From Romanomermis culicivorax (lineage: Eukaryota; Nematoda; Enoplea; Mermithida; Mermithidae), in contig CAWUHX010000225.1 of NCBI GenBank assembly GCA_963922205.1, positions 496,001 to 560,000 of the forward strand: a DNA stretch of 64,000 bases, in the 5' to 3' direction. This document shows, piece after piece, positions 11,501 to 24,165 of this stretch (positions are counted from its first letter, which is position 1; every line of letters begins with the position of its first letter). The position numbers and the translations under genes were made by a program. The notes under the pieces are model-generated. The model was not told where the DNA came from and ran no database searches. It saw only the letters and a list, made by a program, of their open reading frames with translations.

Positions 11501-14500
11501 GATGGCGCCGTAGTCAACGCTCACGTCCCGGTAGTCGTTACGATGGAATCCGCGTTGGGAGAGCACATGATCAAATGTGTAATCCTTGACGACGACGGAA
11601 ACGATCAATTCATTATTGGAATCGACTTCCTCGCACATCCCGATATCCACGCCATTTTAAATTTCAAAGACAATTACATCGAAATTCAAGACGTTAAACT
11701 GCCGCTCAAGGTAATCGCCTCGGTCCGCCCGCAAACGGAACTGTTTCTCAACGCCGCTAACGACAACGTCTTAGAAGAAATACCAGAGGACGAACGAGTA
11801 AGTTGTTATGATGATAAATCCGATATTTTTAGCCAACCTGAAGAAATCGAAGTTGAACAACCGATACGGCAGGCTCAACCTAGCCCACACCAACCGCCCT
11901 CTCGGCGGCTGGAGGTTACCGAGCTCGCCGAACTGATTTTTCTCGTCGCCCAAGCGTCTGTTTCGATCTCACCACACTGCCAACAATGGGTCAAAAGTAG
12001 CGTTTTTCCCACAACATCTGCGACAGTGCCTGACGTGATCGTACAACCACTTGCCATGGATAACGTTGCCGCAGAACTTCCAGTCGAAACGGCAGTGGTC
12101 AACATCACCAATGGTCATTGTCCGCTCATCTTCATCAACAATACGCCAAACAGTATCAAACTCCGACCAAATCAACTCATTGCAATGGCAAAGCACACGC
12201 TGGAGTATTCTGAAGCCCACGCCGATTGTCAGATAGCAACCGCTGCCGCCGACCGCGACTTAACCGACCACGAGCCGGCCACACTAGACAAATCATTCCC
12301 CGGCCACACCACACAACAAAAGCTGGAATACGCCCTGAACAAAATGACTGAAAAGACCTACGTTTCTACCGCACAAAAAGCAAAAGCCCTCAAGATGCTC
12401 CGACAGCACCGCGATGTTTTCAGCCTCCCCGGAGACAAACCAACTATCACTAGCGAGTTGACCGTCAGCATCGACACCGGCACCACAAAGCCTGTATCCT
12501 GCCATTATTATCGCGCCGCGATGGAGCAGAGACCGATTGCCCGTCGCCATATTCAAGAAATGCTCGACAATGATTTTATCGAACCATCCCGCTCACCTTG
12601 AGCCGCACCGCTATTTTTGGTAAAGAAAAAGGACGGCTCTTGGAGACCCGTTGTCGACTACCGCGGAATAAACGACGTTACGCCGAGCGACAAATTCCAA
12701 ATCCCGCGCATCGACGACTATTTAGACGCAATGAGCCACGCAAAATTCTTCACCACGCTCGACCTCAAAGCTGGGTACTGGCAGGTACCCCTCGACGCCG
12801 AGTCCCGCGATAAAACAACCTTCATCTGCCAAGAAGGTTTGTTTCGATTCAAAGTTTTACCGTTCGGATTGAAAAACGCGCCCGCCGAATTTCAACGCTT
12901 AATGGAAAGAATCCTTCGCCCGTATATCTGGAAAATTTGCCTCGTCTACATCGACGATATCATTATCTTCTCGAACTCATTTGAAGAGCACTTGGAGCAT
13001 TTACAAATCGTTTTCGACGCCCTTCGCGCGGCCAATCTTATGCTTCGGCCCGACAAATGTGAATTCTTGCCGCCGCAAGTCAAATTTTTGGGACACCTAC
13101 TTAGCGCCCGCGGAATCGCCGCTGATCCGGAGAAAGTCAAAGCGATCGCCGAATACGAATTCCCGAAGACCAAAAAAGGTATGCAAAGTTTTTTAGGTTT
13201 AGTTCAATGGTGCAAGCAATTCATCCCGAATTTGGCAACATTGTCCAGTCCTTTGTACGGACTCCTACGTAAAGACGCCCAATATTTCGCCACGGACAAA
13301 CACCACGCCGCATTTGAAGGTATAAAAGCTGCCCTTACGTCTTCGCCCTTTCTCCGCTATCTGGTTTACGATGGCAAAGCTCAATTCGTTATTCAAACCG
13401 ACGCTAGTACGACCGCCATCGGAGCAATTTTGTATCAAGAAAACGAAAACGATCAATGGGTCATCGCCTACAATAGTCGCGTACTCACCGATGCCGAAAC
13501 CCGCTACAGTACAACTGAGCGTGTGAATGCCTCGCCATTGTCTACGGCTTCCGGATGTATCGCCACTATGTGTACAGCCAGAAAGTTATCGTCCGCACCG
13601 ACCACAAGCCACTCGAATGGCTCAAAGATGAAAAACACCGAAACTCGCGCCTTCAACGCTTCGCGATCAGCCTCCAAGACTACGATTACAAAGTAGAATA
13701 CGTTAAAGGCAAAGATAACGCTTGCGCCGATTTTCTGTCCAGGAAAGATGACCACGACAAATGCCCGATCCAGAACGCTGAAAACTTGACCGCAACGATT
13801 TTCCGTGAGAATTTTCACCCTGCTGGTGCAACTAAGGAAACCGACTTAACGGTACCCGAAATACGCCCAGCAGTGGCTTCACTGCCCACGGAAGTCGACG
13901 CTGAAATCAACGCCATCACTCGTGCAATGACGAGAAAGACCATCAGTTCACCCACACTCTCTAATTCAATGCCTAAAGATGCCGACCACGAACCGCCTCC
14001 GGCCGAAGTCATTACGATCGCCACCCACGAAGAAGTTCTGAAAGCTCAAACCGCGGATCCAGCCATAACAAAAATTATCGCCTCCCTCAAAACAGACAAC
14101 GCCGTCAAACACCCACCGATTTTCTTCCTCGAAGATCAAATTTTATACCGTCAACTTAAAGAGGTCAAGCAATTAGTCGTACCCGCTTCCATGGTCGACC
14201 AAACTCTTCATCAATTCCACCGCGCAAAAATTTTGAACCATCAAGGGACAAATCGTACGCTAGCAGCCATTAAAGCTCACTTTTGGTGGCCCCGCATGGA
14301 AGAAAACGTTCGAGATTGGATCAAAACTTGCAAAATTTGCCAACTAACAACGCCGCGTACATCACCCCCTCCACCATTGTTGCCAATTCAACCCAAACAC
14401 CCATTTGAAATCGTGGCAACCGACATCGTCAACATTTCGCCAGTAGGTGAGAAACGTCCCTATGTTATTGTTTTTCAGGATTACTTCACAAAATTCGTGT

Positions 14501-15306
14501 CCGCGCATCCGATACCAGATCAAAAGGCTTCAACAATAGTGGAATGTTTTATCAACAACGTTGTTCTCACGCATGGCAGCCCACTCGTACTCCTTTCCGA
14601 TCAAGGTGGATGCTTTACGTCAAAACTCATGCAAGATATTTGCGAACTTCTCAAGATTAGAAAAGTTAAAACAACGGCGTACCACCCCCAGTGCAACGGA
14701 ATGGTCGAACGTTTCAATCAAACATTGATCGCCCAGCTCAAAAAGTATACCGCCGACGATCCAGACAACTGGGAGCGCTACCTGCCCTACGCGGTGTTCG
14801 CTTACAACGCCATGCCGCATACAGCCACACGCCATTCGCCATTCAGTCTATTACGAGGATATGAACCGCGCATCACCTTCGACTACGACTGCGCCCGCCG
14901 CCTCACCTTGCCGTTGAATTACGACGCTTATCAACATATCCTAACGCAAGCCCAACTCAAGATGCACGAAAAGATTAAAGCTAACCTCGATGCCGCAGCC
15001 GCCGCCAGCAAAGAATATTTCGACTGCAAAGCTCGAAAACGTGATTTCATCGTCAACGACTTAGTTCTTTTAACCAACACGCGCAAAGCCAACAAAATTC
15101 AACCCGACTTCATCGGGCCTTTCCTCATCACGGACGCCTCTCGCGCAGCCGAAAACGTTGTTACCATCGACTCACTCAACGCGCCTGGCCGCCCGCAGAC
15201 CGTCTCCATAACATGTCTAAAACCGTTTGTCCCACAACCGGCAAAGGACGCGTTCCAAAATGAAGAAGGTGGACCCCGCACGCCCCACACTTCTCCCCGG
15301 CAATAG
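8576..15306 (+). pseudogene. Broken Gag-Pol of element 1
   Basis: The ATG at 8576 is preferred to an upstream TTG. Order: a Pro-rich Gag; a retrotransposon Gag domain (about 9680-10200); a C-x2-H-x4-H-x4-C knuckle at about 10662-10700; protease with LIDTGAQC near 11395; RT with YIDD near 12950; RNase H; integrase with an HHCC finger (about 14210-14345) and DDE residues near 14422, 14598 and 14706. Frame is interrupted by TGA at 9836-9838, 10793-10795 and 12599-12601, the last at a position where element 2 has Trp. An extra GT at 13521-13524, within RNase H, shifts the frame, and the integrase continues in the new frame to 15306. A conserved Gly after HPQ in the integrase core is Cys. The closest relative in this window is element 2. 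Confidence 0.92.
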
Positions 15307-15816
15307 TTCGCTTTGAAAATTTTCTTTTGTGATACGGCGCTCATCCCGCCGCGTTGTAAATAATCTTTATGTTTGTTTAATTTAGATCATGGCGACAATG
15401 TTAACGAGCAAGGATGCACAGCAGTTTTGACATATTTCCATTCAACCCGTCCTTTACTAGCCTTTGGCCGACTTTACAATATCACTTTACATCCTGCCCC
15501 GGTTCCCACACTTTTGCAATAAGAGGGGGTTTCTTCTTTAAGTTTAGGCTCTGTTCAGCGCGAGGCCATTCGGTTTACTTCCGCCCGACCCTGGCCGCTA
15601 TCACTCTCATAAGACTAATTGGGAAAGGTTGATTTTACTCTCCATTAACATAGTGGTGTTTGTGTCGCTTTTCGTAATGGTAGTGTTTGCATTTTCCTAC
15701 TTTACACTTTCTTCAACTTTCAGCGGCTTATTCTTTTACTATTTCATTTCCATCCTAAGCTTCCATCAGCAATAGTCGCATTTTCCAGCTGCTCCCAAAA
15801 ATTTTATTTTTTCAAA

Positions 15817-18800
15817 ATGACGACGCCGTCGACTGGATCAACCTCCATGGCCGACGAGCCTCCGCCGTATCGTGAATCGATAAACGTCAACGAACGATAC
15901 GTCCGTTGGGCCGAGCAGCAGCCCCATCAAAACGATCTAAGTTTCGCCTGCGACGGTATTTCCTCATTTTATGCTTTTGCTGCTTATACTTGCATGCTTT
16001 GCTTGGGACCCCATGGGTACTTTCCCCTCTGTAGTTTTGGGTCAGAGTTCCATGGTCAGCCGCCGCGATCCCGTCATCGTCAAGTTGTGGCCTCCTCAGT
16101 CCACAACCGGCCGCTGCTTTGATTTCCGCATACCACAACTCTCGTTATCTCGCTATCGTAGCCCGATCCAGTTGTCCAAATGCGCCCATCAAGGTGACAT
16201 CGCCGCCCAAGCCAACGCCGCCTCAAAGCATGTGTCCTTCTAACGAACTGACAGCATCACAGCGCCTCCCTCCTGGTTCACGTTTACATCATCCTTCAAA
16301 CCCCATGTCGCTCATTCGACGTGGTGTCCCATGTGTCAATGATGAGTATCGCATTCGCTCTTGTTTAGAAAACAACGTCAAACATCTGACCCACGTCGCC
16401 GATTTGGAGTCGTGGTACATTTCCATGTACGCCCGACCCCCGAATGTCTTGCCGCCACCGATATTCCTTTCACCCGGAAGTTTGGGGCAGGCCTTGGCCG
16501 CCCAACCCACACCAAACTTCTGTGGCTACACGCTGGTCGGCTTTGACACCGAATCGATCATGGCCGCCAACTTCAAACAGTTTCAATTCACTGTGCAAAC
16601 GCCTTCAAGCAGCCATCACGTCGGCCATGAAGAGCAACCTCACCGATCGGCTTCTCAACTTGCTCAACTTTCCGCTCTCGCCGATATATAAGTTGGCCGT
16701 CCGCGATCGTATGCCATACAACGACCCCAACTTACCGCCGATCCCTCACGAAGTTGACGATCTTTGGACAGAACGTGTAGCCGCCGACCAACCCCTACGC
16801 GAGCGCACTTATAACGGTACTCATTATCGTTATCACCCTTCCACCATCCTTAACTTTTTACAGGTTGACGGAGAGTGGTTCCGAAAGCTAACGTCTTTCA
16901 TGCCGTTAGCCGCGCTCCTCGCTTCACCGTGTTCCGCCGCAGCATACGCCTTCGTCAATGACGTCCTCCTCCGCCACGCTCAATCTATGACGCCAGACAT
17001 CCGCGCCGCGTTTTACGAGTGCGTGTGGTACTGCAGCGACGGCAACCCCAATTCGCTTCTCACGAATTGGATGAACCGTATCCCGGAACGCGAACCCAGT
17101 TTCTCTAGCGACCCAGGCACATATATTTGCAATCGCTTTGCGTTACGCCCCATTGTGTTCAACGAAGACTTCCATATGGAAACGTCGGTCGAAGAAATTG
17201 ATATCGATGAAAATGACTATACAGCCAATCCACACAGCCGTTTCCATTTCTATTCAACGTTCATTGCGCTCATCAACTTCCAAAACCGTTTTTTGTTCCC
17301 TGCGCCGGTGTATGCGTACCCCATGCCGACTACGGCTTCAGTGCAAACGCTCACCGCCAAGGAACTTCTCGACCGCCCTATCGACGTCGAAGTCGAACCC
17401 GCCGACGACGAACTACTCGAAACGCCAATCTTCGACCTCAACATAGCGAAGCTGCCGCCGTCAACAGACGTGTCGGCCCTTCCTATGGCAGCCGCGCCCT
17501 CCGATATAACCGCAACCGCCACGCAAATCAACGATTTCTTGAAATTGACGCTCGATGAAATTTCCAACATCGCCCTGGCTCCGATGGACGAGTCTACACC
17601 CGTCCAACCCGCCGCGATTGATTCCCAGACGTTAACGTCAGAGCAAATGTTGACCGACATACCCGAAGAAAGCACGGTGGATCAATCCACGTCTATGGAC
17701 GTTGCCTCTACAGAACCGGCCGCTACGACAATGACCACGGCACCCGCCGTGGACCCACGAATATATTTGGCGACGCCAGCAGCCTTGCCGGGACCTCCGC
17801 TCATTGCTACTGTTGCCGCAGCCAGGTATAGTGCTCCCGTACGTTTTTCTCAACAAATTATTTCAGCTACGCAATGGGACGCCTTGGCCACAGCACTCGC
17901 CGCATATCATTTTCCGCCACCGCTGCCCGGTATGTTGTTTCCCGAACATCATTGGAAAGACTACCCCGAAGCTTTGAAAGAACAGATACAACAAATTTTG
18001 TTGCCTTCACCGACGTTGACCACCCTGGCCCGCAAGTCGCCCAAATGGCTCCTGCAGTGGCCCAACCCGTCCTGCAACCATCGGCTCCACAACTGCCGCC
18101 GGTCACATCGCAACCGCAACCGACTCCGCAACCGCCGCAACCAGCGATTCCAGCGCCGCCGACGGCGCCTGTGGATGTTCAAACCCCACAGGCTTCCAGC
18201 ACGTCCGTGCCGGCTCTAGATCGCTATGGTAATCCTATCCGAAGACCCGGCCGGTATGAACACTCAATAAAACGAAAACAACAGCTCCAGGAAGAATCGG
18301 CGTACTGCAAATCCCACAAAACACGAACAACAGACGAACCGAGTACGCGGCGTACGCCGCCACCCAGCACTTTGCGTGCTGAGCGCGGCCGCACCCCCAG
18401 CGAACGCACAACTTGACGCCGCGAGCAACGCGATAAACAGAGAGCCCGCGAAGAAGCCGAACGCTCCTCGCACGCCACGTCAACGCCGAAACCCAAGCGC
18501 GATTCCTCCAAAACAGCAGCGCCGGCAACAAAACCGCAACCTGCTCACAAACCCGATAGCCACCGTTCACGTCACGAGTCTCACTCTCGTGATGATCGCC
18601 ACCGTGAAGAAACAAAACAAACTCCACCAACCGGCAGGGATAGCCGCCAACACGAACGCCGCGATGACGCACCGCCGCATCGTACGCAAAGTGAGCAAAC
18701 ACGCAAAGTCCATACGACCGGTTTTTACGAAGAAGCACACCGCCATCAGGTCTGCCCGTCGCCGCCCAAATTGACGGACTTCATTAGCCCGTTGCATAGG

Positions 18801-20042
18801 GACGCTGAAATCCAACGCCGCCTGGAAGCCCTAAAAAACCCGCCGAAAGATGAATTCAAAGCCCCGCTTCCACCGCCTCCTATGGACGTGGAGCCCGCAA
18901 CACCCTCGATTATGCCTACGGTAATGTCGCAGCCGTCTACGGCTCCGACAACCGCCATAACGACCACAGCAACCCACACCACGTCGCTGCTGCCTACGGC
19001 CCCGACGTCGGCTCCGGTTACTGCGTTCAAACAGCCGCCGGTGATCATCGCCACTAGACCGGTCCTTGGAGCTCCGTTGCCACCAAGTTCCGCACCAGCC
19101 ATTAAACCCCGGTTGCCTAGCCAGGCCACACATTTGCCAAATTACACGCGATTCCGAACCACCGATACGCCGCACTGCGTTACGATAGTCACACCGGGCT
19201 ATCCGCCACATATTGACCTGGCCGTCGAATTTTTCTCACTGCGTACATTGCACGAAATGGTGCTGATCAATTTTTTCGGGTGCCTTCGCATTCATATCAT
19301 CATGCCCGTGCACATCCGCGCCACGAACGCTTCGCTGGCGCTGTACCAACATTTCCGCGACCATTATCGCCCCGCATTCGTAGAACAACAACCCCCGATC
19401 TCGCATGCCGTCGCCACGTTGATATTGAAATGGGTCGCCGGTCTTTGGGCCGAGGAGCTCGGCGTCGTTGATGCCGTTCACACCGCCCACTTGACCCTTT
19501 TCCTATACGAAGCCCGCGGCCTGGATAACCCTTCGTGCCTACTTCAAGCCTACAACGCCGCTGTCGGACTCATCGACAGCTGGATGGCTTACCCGAGCTA
19601 CGCACCGTTTCCACAACCGCCCGAAATCGCCGACATCCTAAAAATTTATTTGCTATATCACAGCGAGACAGACCGCCCTGCGCCCCTGCTGCGTCGGCAC
19701 GACTTTTCTGCCCGGTGGAATCTTTTGCCACCGTGACCGTTGCCGCCAACAGGGATGCCGTCCGACCGACCGTCGCTAATTGCCACTCAGTTACCACCAC
19801 CAGGCGTGAACCCGCCCTCGCCACTTCAACTTCAAACGTCAACCTCATCGTCGCGCCGCCCGGATACCTCTGATTACGGTCGATCCCGCTATTCCCGTAA
19901 CGTCCGTTTTGATGACCACGAGGACCCGTACGATCCCCATGGCTACCACAACGATCGTTATCGACGAAATGAACGCGACCGCCGCGATCCCCCACGAAAT
20001 CACCGCTCCGCATCGGATACTCGTTACCGCCGCCGCCATTGA
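15817..20042 (+). pseudogene. Broken third ORF of element 1, with exonuclease motif I
   Basis: The segment between integrase and the polypurine tract codes in several frames. An ATG at 15817 opens a short piece; a possible acceptor TTGTTTAG/A at 16367-16368 precedes NVKHLTHVADLESW, which aligns with NVKRIVRVGELERW of element 2. Exonuclease motif I (VGFDTES) lies at 16537-16556. Motifs II and III are missing, and the sequence jumps to a helical domain ending NRFALRPIVF (about 17131-17160), matching NRFGFLPIRF of element 2. Motif I is about 0.95 kb closer to that domain than in element 2, implying an internal deletion. A Pro-rich, then Arg-rich, C-terminal part follows in another frame with TGA at 18414-18416 and 19734-19736. 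There is no signal peptide or transmembrane segment, so it is not an envelope gene. Confidence 0.75.
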
Positions 20043-20437
20043 ACAAGAGCTTTTTGTACAGTAACATTGTTTTTTCTTCGTTTTTGTGTTTCTTAACCTC
20101 ATTTTCATCCGGTTGTTTTATTTCTAATCTCGTTTATGCTTTATACTTTTGTACTAGTTTCCAGCGCACGTGCAGCCGACGCTGCAAACACACAGTAAGT
20201 TGACCGCCGGTGGCCCCCTACACGCCCCCACTTGCCCCGTTTTGTCCGTACATTTTGCTGCTGGACGCACTATTGTAGCCGCCCCAAAATCGGCTCAAAC
20301 TACCCCAACAACTCCGCTGGCCCCGCTGTGTGCCGCCGAAGAATTCTTCGGCAACCCCGGCGACGGCCTGTAGTGGCGGAGCCCTTCCCCTTGCATGTTT
20401 TTCGGTATTTCTTGACGATCGCTTAGGGCGATCTACT

Positions 20438-20452
20438 GCAAGGGGGGAGGGG
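20438..20452 (+). promoter_or_regulatory. Polypurine tract of element 1
   Basis: GCAAGGGGGGAGGGG lies directly before the 3' LTR, the expected position of the plus-strand primer in reverse transcription. Confidence 0.9.
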
Positions 20453-21046
20453 TGTTGTAGTGTGTTTTCTGCCGATTTTTATTGTTTTGTCAAAACGCGT
20501 CATAGGCCCGCAGGTGGCAAGTGGAGAGAGCAACGCGGACCACCAGTGGCCATCTTACTGTAGCGCACGTCGGTACGCGTGCGCTGGTCTCTCTCTATTC
20601 ACTTATCGATTAACGTATTCTTTGTGTGCGTTTATTTTTCTTACTAGTTGTGTGCCTAGCCGGCCACCACTAGTACACATTAGCAGCCTCCCACCACGCC
20701 TTCTCGTCTTTTCTCGCCCGTGCGTGGGAGTCGATTTATTATTATTTCTTTCTCCTCCCCTCGCCCGTCGCGTTTTTGTCACGTAAGTTCTCGTATTTTT
20801 ATCGTATTATAATAAATAAGTAGGAAAGCTCCTTCGTCTCTTGGTACTGAGCAATAAGGGAGACAATTAAAGAAACTAGGCTTTTCTTTAATTGTTGAGT
20901 TAATTATTGTCGGGGTTTAAGTACCAGTAATTAGGTTATCGGGTAAACGTGGGCGTGGGACGCACGTACATTAAGGACGCAACCTCGGAATCCCAATCCT
21001 GCTCACGCTGCACCTTCTCCGCCCCGGGCCAAACCAAAATACAACA
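20453..21046 (+). repeat. 3' LTR of element 1
   Basis: 594 bp, TGTTGTA...TACAACA, followed by the target duplication ATAG at 21047-21050. It differs from the 5' LTR at seven positions. Confidence 0.96.
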
Positions 21047-21050
21047 ATAG

Positions 21051-21480
21051 GACTCGTAGCTTAGTGGTGTTTGAGCATTTTGGCCATTTTTTTGTCAATC
21101 CGACCAAGAAATGATAATTTGGAAGCCTTTCCGAAATTACAGCATTTTGGGCGAAAAAGAAGCATTTCTTGACATTTTCCTGAAACGCTCCAAAAAATAA
21201 AAATTGTAATGAAAAATTTTTATGAAAAAACATTGGATTGCCTGTTCAAATTAACCATCCCCCCTCTGCCAACCTCTGTGGTGGAAACCAGGGGTGCCCT
21301 CTACCATAGCAAGCGCTGACCTCAGAAATCCACTTCGAAGAATTCCCATATATAATATATAAAGGTCCGGGGCAACGCCTTTTATTGGCTAGTTCCAGAA
21401 ATGTGCCCCCAATTTTGATTTTTTTAAACATGGGATCTAGATTCTTATTTCGGGATGTCATTATGATTTTTTAGATGCCA
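21051..21480. other. AT-rich; possible dispersed repeat piece
   Basis: No gene seen. The stretch around 21260-21350 (GCAAGCGCTGACCTCAGA) resembles 57590-57665 (GCAAGCTCTGACCTTAGG) over roughly 80 bp, suggesting a dispersed low-copy repeat. Confidence 0.3.
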
Positions 21481-21735
21481 TCTAGAAAAATGCGATGCAT
21501 TTCTGAAAATTGCGATGCACTTAGACAAAAAAGTCGAACATCAGAAAACTCTTACATCTTAATTTTTTGCGATGCATTTTGAAATTTTTGTGATGTATCT
21601 TGGGATTTTTGCGATGCATCTTGAAAAAATATGCATCAAGATCGGAGGTAACGATTTTTTTCAAGTGGTAACAAATTTTTTCAAGTCGCAAAACATTTTT
21701 CCAAGCGGTAACGTGTTCTATCAAGTGATCCTTCT
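21481..21735. repeat. Degenerate tandem GCGATGCAT and TCAAGTGGTAAC motifs
   Basis: GCGATGCAT or GTGATGTAT recurs about every 25-60 bp between 21490 and 21640. TTTTTCAAGTGGTAAC-like units recur between 21640 and 21735. It looks like decayed short tandem repeats. From here to 23690 I see no gene. Confidence 0.4.
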
Positions 21736-23689
21736 TGTATTCTATACGAATAACTTCAAAAATGAATAATCTGCAAATATCAAAACAATTTTTTGCAATT
21801 TTCCGGGTGTTTTTAATAAAATTCATTTACCTTCACAATAAATTTGGAAAATTTCTCTGACATTGGCGAATTTTCAAAAAAAGTGACGAAAATGGCTTCC
21901 CATCAAAATTGGTAATTTTTTCGAAACTGTTATATGTCTCAAGAAAATCTAACAAATTTTTACAAGAATTAAGAAAATTTATTCAAGATTTGATGAAATT
22001 TCAGAATGACTTAGAAATTAATAATTTTCAGAAAAAATTGAAAAGCTTTTAGTATTTTTGTAAAACCCTTCACACAGTAGTTTGACATGAAGATTACAGC
22101 CTGTTTTTAAAAAGATGTTAAAAAAGTTACACTAATTCCGTTCCACCAAAACTGTTTTAGGTGTATTTATATTGGGAGAGAATGAAAAGTAAATGATCAA
22201 AGAATATGCAAAAATTTTTTTTTTACCCAAATCTGTACTCAACTGTTCACAAATAGTACTATCAAATCAGTTAGGTACCATCACAGTAACTATATCATCA
22301 GCTTTTGGGTAACTTGATCACTTTTGCCAGACAAGCAATCTAGCCTCATGCGACATCATTTGAAGAGAATAGATGTAATATTAAAAATTCAAGCAAATCA
22401 AATATTCCCCGATCTGATTCCAATATCCGATTATAAAAGCATTATGAACTTCCGTATAACCCCAGGAAAAGCTTGCTTCTTACTAGAGACTCATAACTAA
22501 AAGCAGATCACCTGTGGCACAATTTGCGTCACTCCAACCCTGTTTTCCGTTGCTCAAAGGTTGTAGCTCATCATCTGTAGCATGGGTGAAGCTGGTGAAA
22601 CTGATTTACTCCTAGAATCCAACACTGGTAGAACACATGAAACTCGTAACATTGTGGTGAAGCCGGGCGCAGTATGGCTGTCCTATCCATAAAACCCAAG
22701 CTGCTTCATTAACTAATTCTTGCAACATAGGTTGCTGATGTCAATGCTCATCATAAACGGAGAAGCGGATTTGAAGTGTGGAAACAAGGAAGTAATGCAC
22801 AACGAAAACACAATTGCACAATGCAAGTCACAAAATATTACCACGTGCTTAGTAAGCTGAGAAACGGAAGAAGATGCTATATCATTTAGGTACAAACGAC
22901 TGAGAAAGATACACAAAAGTGATCGAATTAATTGTTACTAATGACGTTTTATTATTTTTACATCGAAACGTAAATGGAACACTTTCATTTACATTTATCA
23001 CAACAAAAGAAAAGAGGAAAGTATGAACCATAAAGTGGAAAAGTATTTACACGTAAAATGCTATGATAAAAAGAGTAAAGTTCACCAGTCATAGCTTCAG
23101 GCAACAGTACTAAAATTTAACTCTACATATGGCTAGATTTAGGAGAATTCCCTGCAGTAAGTTCCAGGACTTATATCAGTAAAATTTCTTATTGAGGTGA
23201 TAGATGGGTGAGGATAGATGGGTGAATTCTGCCCTAAGTAGAATTAAAAGGCGAATTAGAGACACTGTAGAGAAGTTGAATTGTGACTCATTGTGAATAA
23301 TATTATTAATGCGGATGAGGTAGATGCTGATTCTACAGGACTAATGTAGACCAAACCAGCCTGTTTAATACTTATCAAGCTGAAAGTTTTCGAATTCGAT
23401 GAGTAGTGAAGATTGATAAAAAAATTTCCAAATCTATGTTCTTATTCTCACAAAACCCTTCGCTTTATGCAAAGTGTAGTTTTCTTGCTACTGACTTTGA
23501 GTCAAGCATTTTTTCCACCTTAGTCACTGAAACATTAACATGAATGCACTGCCTCAGGCCTCAAATTCTTAGACAAAAGATCTGCTGATTCTTGCAGTAA
23601 GTATAGTCTGATGCAATTGATTGTCCGATGAGCCTGGAACAGGTTGTCTCAATCCTCCTATAATTTAGGCATCTTGTTTCAGGCGAAAC

Positions 23690-24165
23690 CTTTTCGCACA
23701 TGTTGTCGTGGTGCATCCCGATGTTCATTAAGCAGTATGCCCCGCTCTCACCACCACCATTACAACCGCAATTTCCTTATCATCCACATGGCTTGGTTAG
23801 CCAGTTTGTAGTGCCTTTGCCCCACATGCAAAACGTAGCCGCTTCCTGAGCGTTATTTTTCTGATGTGCCAGTCATGTAGATTTGGGCCTATGACATTGG
23901 TGACCGTTCAAGGCATTTCCTCCTCGAATGGGGGATGACTGTTTTAGTGATGCATCCACCGATTAATTACGTTGCATGCCCTACACACTTACCTCCACTA
24001 CAACTACAATTTCTGTACCAATACGTGGCACGAGTAGTGCAGTTTGTTGCGAGTCTGTCTTGTACGCAGGAGGTCGAGGGTTCGAGCCCCTCACTGAGCA
24101 TTATTTTTCTGATGCACCAGCCACGTGTATTTGGCATACGATACACGGATACTAAACAAATTATA
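23690..24165 (+). mobile_element. Dimeric tRNA-derived SINE, copy 1
   Basis: Two related units, each with a CCACCACTACAACYRCAAT-type segment and then a tRNA-like segment (23791-23853 and 24028-24100) followed by ATTATTTTTCTGATGYRCCAG and ATTTGG...CAT. The second tRNA-like part is well preserved: T-arm GGTTCGAGCCCC and an acceptor-like end CTGAGCA. The same two-unit structure recurs at 62224-62661. The anticodon loop of the second unit reads CTTGTAC. Confidence 0.7.

Larger units (their letters stand above)
7845..21046 (+). mobile_element. Element 1: 13.2-kb Ty3/gypsy LTR retrotransposon
   Basis: A full-length element bounded by two 594-bp LTRs and a 4-bp target duplication ATAG (7841-7844 and 21047-21050). 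The order is LTR, primer-binding site, gag-pol, third ORF, polypurine tract, LTR. Protease, RT, RNase H, integrase order places it in Ty3/gypsy (Metaviridae). The LTRs differ at seven positions by my alignment, so insertion is fairly recent, yet coding regions carry five TGA stops and a 2-bp insertion. Its interior is clearly richer in G+C and CpG than the flanking DNA. It lies on + between the possible first exon at 7300 and the gene at 25405. Confidence 0.95.

Noticed and set aside
15817-20042. Envelope gene in element 1
   Set aside because: No signal peptide, fusion peptide or transmembrane anchor; homology is to the exonuclease-bearing ORF of element 2.
8363-20108. Numerous antisense frames over element 1
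   Set aside because: High-GC coding DNA leaves open antisense frames; none shows a domain or start context.
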